Shown piece by piece: positions 1 to 9,500 of a stretch of 41,704 nucleotides of DNA; positions within the stretch are counted from its first letter, which is position 1, and each line of letters opens with the position of its first letter. Under the pieces are notes generated by a model. The model made no database searches. It was not told the DNA's origin and saw only the letters and a program-made list of their open reading frames with translations. The stretch is from an uncultured Flavobacterium sp. Lineage in GTDB: Bacteria; Bacteroidota; Bacteroidia; Flavobacteriales; Flavobacteriaceae. The stretch is taken from contig NZ_CAMLMK010000013.1 of the NCBI RefSeq assembly GCF_946481155.1, positions 1 through 41,704 on the forward strand, given 5' to 3'. Both the position numbers and the translations under genes were made by a program.

Positions 1-54
1 GCACGACTCAAACTCGTGTACTTAGGTGTGTGGGTTCGATTCCCACTCCGGGTA
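1..54 (+). tRNA. tRNA-Leu (anticodon CAA), 5' part outside the window
   Basis: The 3' portion of a type II tRNA. The anticodon stem CACGA (2-6) pairs with TCGTG (14-18) around the loop CTCAAAC, giving anticodon CAA at 9-11, which reads the Leu codon TTG. An 11-nt variable arm (19-29) marks a class II tRNA, as expected for Leu. The T stem GTGGG/CCCAC (30-34, 42-46) encloses TTCGATT. The acceptor 3' strand is 47-53 and the discriminator is A54. CCA is not encoded, since CAA follows. The D arm and the 5' acceptor strand lie before the window, so the gene is incomplete here. Confidence 0.9.
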
Positions 55-55
55 C

Positions 56-84
56 AAAACCTCTCAGAAATGGGAGGTTTTTTT
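56..84 (+). terminator. Rho-independent terminator of the tRNA gene
   Basis: The inverted repeat AACCTC (58-63) / GAGGTT (74-79) has a 10-nt loop and runs directly into a T tract (78-84). It starts two bases after the tRNA 3' end. Confidence 0.8.
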
Positions 85-103
85 ATTTTAAACCATTTTT
101 ATT

Positions 104-901
104 TTACACCCTTGACAAGTCGCCATACCCCTTCAAATACTTTACCTCTGCTAGTACCGCTATCTTTTCTGCCACGGTTCCTCTTTCAAAAAGACGGATA
201 AATTTAAAAACACCGCTGGCTATATAACCGGGATCACTCACCAGCTCTGCAACTTTACGAACTTCTTCATCACGTTTTATAATTGCCAAATCTGCCTGTT
301 CTACACTTAAAGGAGCAAGTTCCACAGCGAATTTCCAGGCGCCTTCCCTAGCTATTTGCATACTGAAGTCAATCAGAAAAGAATCTGCCTTGCTGGTATA
401 TTTCAAAATGGTTTTTAAGGTGGGCCATACTTGCGAAAGCGCGCTCTCAACATCGCCGACAAGATTTGCCAGAATTTCATTTATCTTATCGAAATCCTGT
501 TTTAAGTCTGCAATACTGTCGCCCGGGCACACCTGAGCAGCTGCAATCCCCAAATCTAAGTTGATATGGGCATTTATTCCCAACAGAAGATGCTGCAACA
601 TAATCGGCCAATACACTTCACTTTTAACAAAAGCAAACTTCCAGCACAAAGACGGCGTTTCTTTCATTTTGTATTGCCAGTACGCCTTTAAATAACGATT
701 TGCAAAAATAACATCTAACTTTTCCATGCGGTCGCCATCCTGAAACACGCCTTCAGCAATACCTTCCTTAATCTTTAGGGTGACTTTATGATAAAGCGCG
801 GCGAAATACCCCAAAGGTGTTTGCTTCGCCATTGAAACAACAATTATTTCTTCCAGCAATTCAATTACTTCATCAATTGTTTTGGCTTGTTTTATCTCCA
901 T
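104..901 (-). CDS. DUF5995 family protein
   Basis: A soluble protein of about 265 residues without signal peptide or membrane segment. It matches the DUF5995 pattern as I remember it: an N-terminal 'TIDEVIELLEEII' helix, the central stretches 'LGYFAALYHKVT' and 'LDVIFANRYL', and the signature 'LLLGINAHINLDLGIA'. The function of the family is unknown. The reading frame extends upstream to a GTG at 973, but the extra 24 residues look unlike the family, and the ATG at 901 places the conserved start correctly, so I use 901. No Shine-Dalgarno is visible. The gene is convergent with the tRNA and divergent from bioB. Confidence 0.75.
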   Translation of the reverse strand: MEIKQAKTIDEVIELLEEIIVVSMAKQTPLGYFAALYHKVTLKIKEGIAEGVFQDGDRMEKLDVIFANRYLKAYWQYKMKETPSLCWKFAFVKSEVYWPIMLQHLLLGINAHINLDLGIAAAQVCPGDSIADLKQDFDKINEILANLVGDVESALSQVWPTLKTILKYTSKADSFLIDFSMQIAREGAWKFAVELAPLSVEQADLAIIKRDEEVRKVAELVSDPGYIASGVFKFIRLFERGTVAEKIAVLAEVKYLKGYGDLSRV

Positions 902-1098
902 ATGAGCAGGACATTTTATTAGTTTAATAAACGGCGTAATTTCTTTCAAAAGTAAGCATTTTGACAAAAGCACGACGGAAGTATGAAATCAAATAAATGC
1001 AAACCTGAAGAAAACCATAGTTTCACCCTCCGAAAAAACAAATTTGTATTTACGCAAATCTCACTCCAACAAAATTTTTTACTTCGTATCTAATTGCC

Positions 1099-1106
1099 TA
1101 TTTTTG
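1099..1106 (+). promoter_or_regulatory. -7 promoter box of bioB
   Basis: TATTTTTG matches the Bacteroidota -7 consensus TAnnTTTG and ends exactly 19 nt before the bioB ATG. A T-rich stretch at 1075-1080 is a weak -33 candidate. No biotin-type operator or riboswitch is recognisable in 974-1125. Confidence 0.55.
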
Positions 1107-1125
1107 AGCCTTCAAATAATGTAGC

Positions 1126-2220
1126 ATGAGCACAACCACTAGACACAACTGGACCAAAGAAGAAATCATAGCGATCTACAATAAGCCTTTAATGGACCTG
1201 CTTTACGAAGCAGCTTCCATTCACCGTGTAAACCACGACCCGAATGTGGTGCAGGTTTCCACCTTATTATCCATTAAAACCGGAGGCTGTCCTGAAGACT
1301 GTGGCTATTGCCCACAGGCAGCACGTTACCACACAGGTGTTGAAGGCAATGACCTGATGTCAGTTTCACAGGTAAAAGCACAGGCATTGCGCGCAAAATC
1401 CGGAGGTTCTTCCCGCGTTTGCATGGGAGCCGCCTGGAGGAACGTAAAAGACGGACCGGAATTCGATCAGGTATTGGAAATGGTGCGTACCATCAACAAA
1501 TTGGACATGGAAGTTTGCTGTACGCTAGGAATGCTTACCGAAAATCAGGCACACCGTTTAGCGGAAGCTGGCTTATACGCTTACAACCACAATTTAGACA
1601 CATCTGAAGATTATTATAAGGAAGTTATCTCGACAAGAGGCTTCGAAGACCGTTTACAGACTATCGAAAACGTTCGTAAAACGAATGTTACCGTTTGCAG
1701 CGGCGGAATCATCGGAATGGGAGAAAGTATCGAAGACCGTGCAGGAATGCTGGTAGCTTTGTCAACTTTAAACCCACAGCCGGAATCGGTGCCGATTAAC
1801 GCCTTGGTTGCTGTTGAAGGAACGCCAATGGAAGACGAAAAACCGGTGGAAATCTGGGAAATGATTCGAATGGTAGCCACTACGCGTATCGTTATGCCGG
1901 ATACTCAGGTACGTCTTTCAGCAGGAAGAACACAAATGTCCAGAGAAGGACAGGCAATGTGTTTCTTTGCCGGAGCGAATTCGATTTTCGCAGGAGACAA
2001 ATTATTAACGACGCCAAACCCGGATGTTAACGAAGATATGAAGATGTTCGAAATGTTAGGATTGCAGCCGCAAAAACCTTTCATCAAACTGATGCAGCCG
2101 GAAACTGTGGAAGCAGAAGATTCCAAATTCCAGGCGTTAGGTGAAAAACCAAAATGGACACGTCCGGAACATAAAATCGAAAGAAACCTGGAAGCACAGG
2201 CAAAAGGAAAAGCAAACTAA
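1126..2220 (+). CDS. bioB: Biotin synthase BioB
   Basis: A radical-SAM enzyme that inserts sulfur into dethiobiotin, the last step of biotin synthesis. The radical-SAM cluster motif CxxxCxxC is present as C55, C59 and C62 in 'GGCPEDCGYCPQAA'. Typical BioB stretches follow: 'GAAWRNVKDGPEF', 'YNHNLDTSEDYY', 'CSGGIIGMGES' and 'RLSAGRTQMS'. The length of 364 residues is normal and includes an Ala/Lys-rich C-terminal tail. The gene stands alone, 10 kb from the other biotin genes and on the opposite strand. It has its own promoter candidate (1099-1106) and terminator (2242-2272), so it is a monocistronic unit. Confidence 0.97.
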   Translation: MSTTTRHNWTKEEIIAIYNKPLMDLLYEAASIHRVNHDPNVVQVSTLLSIKTGGCPEDCGYCPQAARYHTGVEGNDLMSVSQVKAQALRAKSGGSSRVCMGAAWRNVKDGPEFDQVLEMVRTINKLDMEVCCTLGMLTENQAHRLAEAGLYAYNHNLDTSEDYYKEVISTRGFEDRLQTIENVRKTNVTVCSGGIIGMGESIEDRAGMLVALSTLNPQPESVPINALVAVEGTPMEDEKPVEIWEMIRMVATTRIVMPDTQVRLSAGRTQMSREGQAMCFFAGANSIFAGDKLLTTPNPDVNEDMKMFEMLGLQPQKPFIKLMQPETVEAEDSKFQALGEKPKWTRPEHKIERNLEAQAKGKAN

Positions 2221-2241
2221 TTTTCCTTTTTATCATAAACT

Positions 2242-2272
2242 AAAAAACCCCACTCAATGAGCGGGGTTTTTT
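2242..2272. terminator. Bidirectional terminator between bioB and the metalloprotease gene
   Basis: AAAAAACCCC (2242-2251) pairs with GGGGTTTTTT (2263-2272), and inner CTC/GAG pairs tighten the loop. The flanking A and T tracts let it work for bioB (+) and for the convergent gene ending at 2288 (-). Confidence 0.85.
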
Positions 2273-2287
2273 AATTCCTTTATATAT

Positions 2288-5200
2288 CTAGTAAATCACT
2301 TTCTTAGTTACCACCTGATTGTTTTCCAAAGCAACCTTAACTATTAAAGCGCTTTGCGTTGGTTTTACAGTAGTCAGCGCTGCTGCATTTGCATTCACAT
2401 TTTTCTTTTCAGCAACCAATCTTCCCAAAACATCATATACAGTCACTTCTTTGATTTGCTCTAAAGAAGAAACCACGTTGATGTTATCATCTGCATAAAC
2501 GATAACCGCATCTGCTACAGCTTCAAAATCTTCATTTCCGAGCGTGGTATTCGTGAAGCGTAATACAAACCGGTTGTTAAATTCACCCGCTACTGTAGCG
2601 AAAACATAGTCCGAAGCGCTTAGGTTATGGATTACATTCAATTGCCTGTCTTCCAGATAAACAGTATTTGTTGCCAAAGCTCCTTCGGCAGTTCCGATTG
2701 AGATGGTATACGTTTTATCATATCCGGAAAAGAATCCTAACGGAATCTGATCGTTCACATCAAAGGCACTTCGTCCCTGAATCTTAAATGCTTCCACGCC
2801 AATTAGGGAATAGAATGCCGCATGCGTATTTGTTTTCAGATAATATCCGTCGTAACCGGCATCTGTTCCTGATGTTGCCTCGGGGAAGAAACCAATCAGT
2901 TGTTGGTTAAAAATCCCTTCTTCATTGGTCAGGTTAAGCCAGATTCGGTCTCTTTCTCCGCCCAGCATTCCGCCATCACGGTAAAAATTGGAATTAGCAT
3001 GGGTTGCATTTCTCATGCTGTTATTGAAAACCACATTTCCGTTAACCGAAGCATCCACCTGGAATCCCTGGCCTGAAGCTATAAAGCCTGTCGGCACAGC
3101 TGTATTCCCACCTCCTGTTGCGGTAGTCGCTGTTCCACCGGAAAGATTATAGTACGCAAAATCATTCGGACTGTAATTAGCTGCAGAAGACCCTGTATTT
3201 GCTACAGAAAGATTTCCAACATGCGTCCAGAAATAAAGCGTTCCTGAAATTGAAGCCAGGTTGGCATTAATAAAATCATTAGCGCTGATCGCGGAAGGAT
3301 ATGGATTTCCGATTAGGTTAAAATCGTCGTTATTTTTTGTGTTGTCCTGACTTAAAGCTACGGGAACTGTTATAATACCATTATTTACCTTACCGTTAAA
3401 AACAATACTTTGCGTTTTAGGAAAAACCCCCGAAGTACTACCCATGGCTGCATACCCTCTACCGGATGTCATTACTTCCGTTTGTGGTGTAAATATCCAG
3501 GCATCATTATTATCATCATGCATGTCATTATTGTCATCCCTGAAATTAGCCGCATTTAATTTGAAAATATAAGGCTGATTCCATGCTGAAAGCGCACTTC
3601 CTATGGTCGCGTTTTCGACTGGAGAAGACCAGAAAGTATAATCATAACGATCAAAAGAAGCGGAAGTCTTGTGAACATTCATAGTTCCATTATTGGTTAC
3701 GATTCCTGTATTATCCAACATAACCAGTGAACCAGTATGAAGAACCTGTAAATTACCTGTAGCATTCACCGTCACATCATTGGTAACCTGAACATAGTTA
3801 TTAGGCCCGATTGTTAATGTAGCACCTCCATTCACTGTTAAACTACAGCAGGAAATACTTCCGTTTGTAGCCGTATTGTAGTTTCCATTGATGGTCACCG
3901 CTGTATTTTTAGTCGGAGTTCCATTCGACCAGGCACTTCCGTTCCATGTTGATGCAAGCGCACCGCAAGTTACTGCCAGTTCCGTATAGGTTTGTGAACA
4001 GATGGTCAATGTATAAGATGTAACATTTCCGGTATCAACTGCCTCTAAATCACGGATTCCCACCAACCAGTTCCCCTGTGGGTTCATTCCATTGTAAACT
4101 GACAATGCCTGAGCCGGAAGATATGTTCCCGTTGTTGGCGAAGCACATACAATTGCCGCTCCCTGATCATCAAAGAGTACATTCATATTATCATTATTCG
4201 TACAGCTTCTGTTGAAGATGTTGATCTGGTTGGATGCGCTCGGATTTACAAGCACTACCTGTAAGTCGGAAACGTAACTGTGCGTTAGGTTTACTCTCAG
4301 GTTTACATCTGTGATTGCCTCGGTAGTAGGGACATTAATTGATTTTACCGTATAAGCCGTATTATTATCCGGAATAGCAAAAGCCGTATTAAAAGTATAA
4401 TCCGTACAAGTTGTCGTAACCGAATACCCGATCATGAATCGCTGTGTATTAATTGCATAATAGTCGTTACCCGTCGGCTCAATCAGCAAACGGCAATTGG
4501 TTGACAACGCATCGGGAACCGTTATCGTTTGCGTTCCGTCGTTTGGTGTGTTTGCGATTAATGTTATTGGAAAGGTTACACCTCCATCGGTCGAAAGCAA
4601 TATATTCACATTAGCCGACCCTGCCAAAGCCGTGGTATTGTTAACCGTCCATGTAATGGTTTGCGTACTTCCGATAGCCCAGCTTATTCCTGCTGCTGCC
4701 TGCGAAGTTACTGCGAAAGGTCCGTAAGCATTATCGAAAACCACGTTCATATTATCGCTTTCGTTAGCTGCTCCGCCGGCTCTGTTGTCTCTTACCGTAA
4801 ATCGGAAAGCAAGCGTTCGGTCTACGCCCGGAACAATTTCCCACATATTTCCGCCCACACCATTAGCCACGTGATCTGCCAGTCTTGGAAATCTGCGCAT
4901 CGTACTGGTGGTTGGAGTAAATGAACGGAAATTAGGACCCGTTGTTTTTGTAGTATTAGGATAAGTTGTTGTCGCATCTCCGATATCCATCTGTTCCCAG
5001 CAATACGTTAATGAAGCTGTTCCGTTAGCATCTGTTCCTGAACCAGTAAGTTTGAAAGCTGTTCCGATGGGGAATAATTTGTCGGCACCCGCATTGGCTG
5101 TCGGCACCGCATTTCCTGTTGCAATAACTGTCGGACAGGCTTTCCCCTTAATATTGTTAGTCACCTGTTGGATACTGATTGCGTGAAAATAAGCATCACT

Positions 5201-6367
5201 GTTGGTCTGCACATCCGTAGCCCCGGTGATACCGGCATAACCCATGATTGTGCTTCCACTTCCTGGTTCCAATTGCGCTACGGCTACTTGAGTAGAATGT
5301 GTAAAGGTATGGTTGGCCCCGAACTGGTGGCCTAATTCATGCGCTACATAATCGATATCGAAAGCATCCCCTTGCGGAATCCCGTTTGCGGGAGAAGTAT
5401 AGCCACTGCCTTTGCTGCCGTTTACGCATACACACCCGATACATCCGGCATTTCCTCCTCCACCGGTGGCACCGAATAAATGGCCTACATCATAGTTCGC
5501 TTCTCCGATAACTGAAGTTAGAGTATTCTGTAATTCTGTATTCCAGTTGGCCATATTTGCAGCTGCTGAATACGGATCTGTCGCTGCATTGGTATAAATC
5601 ACATTCGAATTTGTCGCAATCAATATCATTGTTGCATTGAAATCATTTTCAAACACACCGTTTACACGGGTCATGGTAGCATTGATTGCCGCCATAGCCC
5701 CGGCAACGGTTCCTCCGTGAAAAGCTGTATATTCTCCGGTGCAGGACATGGCCAGACGAAAACGGCGAAGGTTGCTGTCATCTGCATTATTCAAAACTCC
5801 TTTTTGAAGTGATTCTGCAAGATCCGCGTCGGGAGTGGAACAGGTAAATCCAAGACTCCCTGGCGCACTGGATCTTTTGAAAATTATATATTTTGTATTG
5901 TCCGCAGTAAGCGGATCAATGATTAGTGTGCCATGATTTCCCGAGCGAATTAAAGCACTAAAGCCTTTTTGTGGTGAGAAGCTGAAGCGGATTGTACTCG
6001 AAGGGTTTTCGATTCCCTGACCAACATAAGAACGAATCTCAGGATATGCAGCCTGAAGTTCCGGAGCCATAACGGAAGCTTCCATTACATTGTAATGCTC
6101 CAGCTTACCTTCAGAGTTCGGAAAAGACAAAACAAGAGTCGTTGTTCCAACAGAAGCATCTCTGTTAGGTGCCTTTTTTAACGCTTTTTGAAATTGGGTT
6201 ACATCAAGCGTGAAAACTTTATACTCTTGTGGGTTGGATGTTCCTTTTATGACATCGTTGGCATTAAAATCGGACGTTTGGGTTTCCGTCCATAGCGCTT
6301 TCTCCTGTGCAAATAGAGAAAGCCCTGTTAATTGCAATAATGCAATCAGCAGAAGTTTTTTCATCAT
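2288..6367 (-). CDS. Secreted reprolysin-like zinc metalloprotease, P domain, T9SS C-terminal domain
   Basis: A 1359-residue precursor. Residues 1 to about 20 are a signal peptide ending 'LSLFAQ'. After a propeptide-like region comes a metzincin catalytic domain with the zinc motif HELGHQFGANH at 343-353 and a downstream Met-turn 'TIMGYAG', as in M12B-type enzymes. A proprotein-convertase-type P domain lies at about 655-775 ('LRVNLTHSYVSDLQVVLVNP', 'GNWLVGIRDLEA'). From about residue 800 the chain enters a long block shared with the two other large secreted proteins in this window, ending in a sorting domain ('VTVYDVLGRLVAEK', 'VTKKVIY') of the ChiA-like 'type C' T9SS kind. The product should cross the inner membrane by Sec and the outer membrane by T9SS. 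The start could be the first or second Met of 'MMKKLLL'. TAGTATTG at 6404-6411 is a weak promoter candidate. Confidence 0.9.
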   Translation of the reverse strand: MMKKLLLIALLQLTGLSLFAQEKALWTETQTSDFNANDVIKGTSNPQEYKVFTLDVTQFQKALKKAPNRDASVGTTTLVLSFPNSEGKLEHYNVMEASVMAPELQAAYPEIRSYVGQGIENPSSTIRFSFSPQKGFSALIRSGNHGTLIIDPLTADNTKYIIFKRSSAPGSLGFTCSTPDADLAESLQKGVLNNADDSNLRRFRLAMSCTGEYTAFHGGTVAGAMAAINATMTRVNGVFENDFNATMILIATNSNVIYTNAATDPYSAAANMANWNTELQNTLTSVIGEANYDVGHLFGATGGGGNAGCIGCVCVNGSKGSGYTSPANGIPQGDAFDIDYVAHELGHQFGANHTFTHSTQVAVAQLEPGSGSTIMGYAGITGATDVQTNSDAYFHAISIQQVTNNIKGKACPTVIATGNAVPTANAGADKLFPIGTAFKLTGSGTDANGTASLTYCWEQMDIGDATTTYPNTTKTTGPNFRSFTPTTSTMRRFPRLADHVANGVGGNMWEIVPGVDRTLAFRFTVRDNRAGGAANESDNMNVVFDNAYGPFAVTSQAAAGISWAIGSTQTITWTVNNTTALAGSANVNILLSTDGGVTFPITLIANTPNDGTQTITVPDALSTNCRLLIEPTGNDYYAINTQRFMIGYSVTTTCTDYTFNTAFAIPDNNTAYTVKSINVPTTEAITDVNLRVNLTHSYVSDLQVVLVNPSASNQINIFNRSCTNNDNMNVLFDDQGAAIVCASPTTGTYLPAQALSVYNGMNPQGNWLVGIRDLEAVDTGNVTSYTLTICSQTYTELAVTCGALASTWNGSAWSNGTPTKNTAVTINGNYNTATNGSISCCSLTVNGGATLTIGPNNYVQVTNDVTVNATGNLQVLHTGSLVMLDNTGIVTNNGTMNVHKTSASFDRYDYTFWSSPVENATIGSALSAWNQPYIFKLNAANFRDDNNDMHDDNNDAWIFTPQTEVMTSGRGYAAMGSTSGVFPKTQSIVFNGKVNNGIITVPVALSQDNTKNNDDFNLIGNPYPSAISANDFINANLASISGTLYFWTHVGNLSVANTGSSAANYSPNDFAYYNLSGGTATTATGGGNTAVPTGFIASGQGFQVDASVNGNVVFNNSMRNATHANSNFYRDGGMLGGERDRIWLNLTNEEGIFNQQLIGFFPEATSGTDAGYDGYYLKTNTHAAFYSLIGVEAFKIQGRSAFDVNDQIPLGFFSGYDKTYTISIGTAEGALATNTVYLEDRQLNVIHNLSASDYVFATVAGEFNNRFVLRFTNTTLGNEDFEAVADAVIVYADDNINVVSSLEQIKEVTVYDVLGRLVAEKKNVNANAAALTTVKPTQSALIVKVALENNQVVTKKVIY

Positions 6368-6469
6368 TGGGGTTAGTTAGTTTGGTTAGTTAAGTTTCAG
6401 GTACAATACTATCGTTTTTTTTAACGAATTACAAAGGAATTATTCAAAAAAATAACAAAATTGCGATTT

Positions 6470-6499
6470 AATAATAAAAGCATCAGAATTCTCTGATGC
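6470..6499 (-). terminator. Terminator of the leftward adhesin-like gene
   Basis: GCATCAG (6480-6486) pairs with CTGATGC (6493-6499) around a 6-nt loop. On the minus strand the hairpin is followed by TTTTATTAT. It lies 26 bases past the stop codon at 6525. Confidence 0.75.
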
Positions 6500-6524
6500 C
6501 TTTATTATACTATGTCTTTTGAAC

Positions 6525-9500
6525 TTAATGGATTACCTTTTTCGTCACAATTTGGCCATTTTCCAGAGTTACTTTAACAATCAGCGCACTTTCAGTGGAT
6601 TTTACATTTGTTACTGCAGCTGCATTGCTGTTTACATTCGATTTTTCTGCAATTACTCTTCCTAAAACATCATAAACTGTTACCGATTTAATACGTTCAA
6701 GGGAAGAAGTGACATGGATATTTTCATCGTTATAAATCATCACAGCATTCTGAATGGTTTCGAACTCTTCATTTTCCAGAGTAGAATTTGTGAAACGCAA
6801 TACAAAACGGTTGTTGAATTCTCCTGCCGGTGTTGCGAACGCATAATTAGACGCTTTCAGGTCATGAATGATATTCAGCTGTAAGTCTTCTAGGTAAACA
6901 TTCTGTGAAATCAATATTCCTTCTATATCACCAATCGAAACGGTATACGTTTTTTCATAAGCGGAACGGAATCCCAGCGGAATCCTGTCATTCACATCAA
7001 AAGCACTACGCCCCTGAATCTTATATGGCTTGTTAGCAATCATTGAATAGAAAGCGGCGTATGTACTGGACTTAACATAAGCTCCGTCATATCCTCGGTC
7101 CACTCCCAAAGTCGCATTGGGGAAGAAACCGATTAATTGCTGATTGTAAATTCCTTCCGGATTGGTAAGGTTTAACCAGATTCTGTCCTTCTGAAGCGGT
7201 CCGGATGCTGTTCTGTAGAAGTCATTATTCGGATGCGCAATATTTCGCATGCTGTTATTGAAAACCACTGAAGTCGCGGCGTCCGCATCTACCTGGAATC
7301 CTTGCCCTGACGCTATATATCCGCTTGGCGCATTGCTGTTTCCATTCCCGGAAAGCAAGCCGGCACGCGTACCCGTTCCTCCGGCTAAATTATAATAGGC
7401 AAAATCATCAGGGCTGAAATTCTGAGCATGCGGCCCCGGATTAATGGCTGCTACCTGGATATTCCCTTCGTGGGTCCAGAAATACAATGTTCCTGAAATA
7501 TCTGTGTTGGCAGTAATAAAAGCATCAGCACTGATTGCTGACGGATAGGGATTACCCACCAGGTTGAAATCGTCATTTGCTTTTGTATTGTCCAAACTCA
7601 AAGCAATCGGCTGCGTAATGACACCGTTATTGACTCTTCCGCTGTACACCGAGCCTTGTTGTGCCGGATACGTCTGATTGATTCTGCCCATAGCCGCATA
7701 GCCTCTTCCCGGAGACATGATTTCGGCTTGTGGCGTAAATACCCAGGCATCGCCGTTATCATCATGCGAATCATCATTGTCATCACGGAAAGTGGCTGTA
7801 TTAAGCTTGAAGATATAATTGATCTGCCATTGACTGAATATGCTTATCGGCGAACTCGCAATTGGTGAAGACCAGAACGTATAATCGTAGCGATCGAAAA
7901 GTCGGCTCATTTTGCGGACGTATGTCGTACCGTTATTGGTTACTACTCCCAAATCATTAACCATAACTAAAGACCCTTCATGCTGAATATCCATAGTTGC
8001 CGTATTTTCAACAGTCAGGTCGTTCTGAACGCTTGCAAAATCCGCTGGCGTAATGGTAAGTGTCTTTCCGGTTTTCACGGTCATGCTTCCGTTGGCAATG
8101 ATATCATTTGACACACTGGTCTGGAAGTTATTGTTCAGGATCAGATTGTAGAAAACTTCGGTTCCTACTGGCGTTACATTGCTGATGATTTGTGGTGTGC
8201 TTCCTGTAAAATATACTGTTCCGTTGCCTTCTTCGAAAGCAGCATTGCCCATGTTATTGGTCCAGTTACCATACAAATACAATTCCCCGTCTGAAGTACC
8301 GGCATTACTATCGTCCATATCCAAAACACCTGAATCGGCATCGATCAGCAAATTGCCGTGGACTTCCAGTTTGTTGTTTGCAGAAGCCTGAAGCTGCACT
8401 TTTCTGGAAGATATGGTTAAATTATTCGTTTTTGCAATGCTTCCATAAATTGGTGCATTGGCCGAAGTTGCATCGATGATAGCGTCTCTTGTTGCGTTTG
8501 TCGCATTAAGATCCACATTAACATTTTGGTCCGGCACTTCAAGCGTCTGCCAGTTGGCGCAATCAAACCAATCAGTGCTTTTTGTTCCTGTCCAGACTCC
8601 GTCTATAAAAGTTCCGCCTGTGGTCACCGAATACACCTGACCTACGTGCATTCTGGTATATCCTGCGCAAGTTGCTCTGTTGGTCCAGTTGGAAGGATTA
8701 TTCAGTCTTGCAATCCAGTCTAATTTGTCTGCCGGTGTCAAAATTCCTGTATATTCAAGAAAATCGGTTGCAGATCCCGGCATTAAGCTGAAACATCTCA
8801 ATTCGATTGGCAGCGCCGATTGTTGCGTACTTCCGCCCAAAGAATTCCATGCCGTATTGGTATTGAAACCATACAAATAATTCCCTGGCGTATAGGTCGC
8901 ATCACTTGTTCCTGCCGGATTGTTCTAGGTCCCGCCCTGCATAAAGAATATCTGGTCCCCACCTGAATTCATTACTAAGCTACCGGTAAATCCGGAAACT
9001 TTGCTGTAGTTCCAGTTAGCATCCGGAGAGTTAAATTCAACGAACGGAGTAGTATTACGCAACCTAAAAGTGATCACTGTCCCCGCCGGAACCATAGCCC
9101 CTGTGCGGACAATGCTGTATACTCCCTCCTGATCGCCCCATAATCCGGCTGTAGCTCTTTCATAACCGTTGTCTGTCATATAAAACGAATCTCCGGTTTG
9201 AATGTCTTTAAAAGTAATAAAACTTATTTCGTCGTCTCCCGCTGCATACGCTCCGTTAGGGCCTGCTGCATAACAGGTAATATTCGAATTCAATCCGATT
9301 ACCGCAAAATCGCCCGGACTGAAAACGGTGGCTATTGTAATATTAAAAGCCGAGCTCACTGCAGAAGTCACTCCCGTTGTTGCGGCCGTCATTGTAAATC
9401 CTGTACCGGTGGCCGTATGTGTAATTCCTGTAAAAGTTGCTACTCCGGCAACTGCACTTATAGTCAATGGCGCGCCTGTCATCGTACCGGTGCTGGTAAG

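Noticed and set aside
902..973. Upstream extension of the DUF5995 protein to the GTG at 973
   Set aside because: The extra residues do not resemble the family start, and an ATG at 901 is available.
974..1125. Riboswitch or BirA operator upstream of bioB
   Set aside because: No conserved aptamer elements or palindromic operator can be seen; the predicted leader is too short for a riboswitch.
6525..8876. The second half of the adhesin gene as an independent CDS
   Set aside because: It begins at a TTG with no signal peptide or start signal, in the same frame directly after the amber codon, and its tail needs Sec export to be useful.
8925..8927. Programmed recoding (pyrrolysine or stop readthrough) at the amber codon
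   Set aside because: No supporting downstream structure or tRNA is visible; nonsense mutation or base-call error is simpler. Kept only as an alternative.
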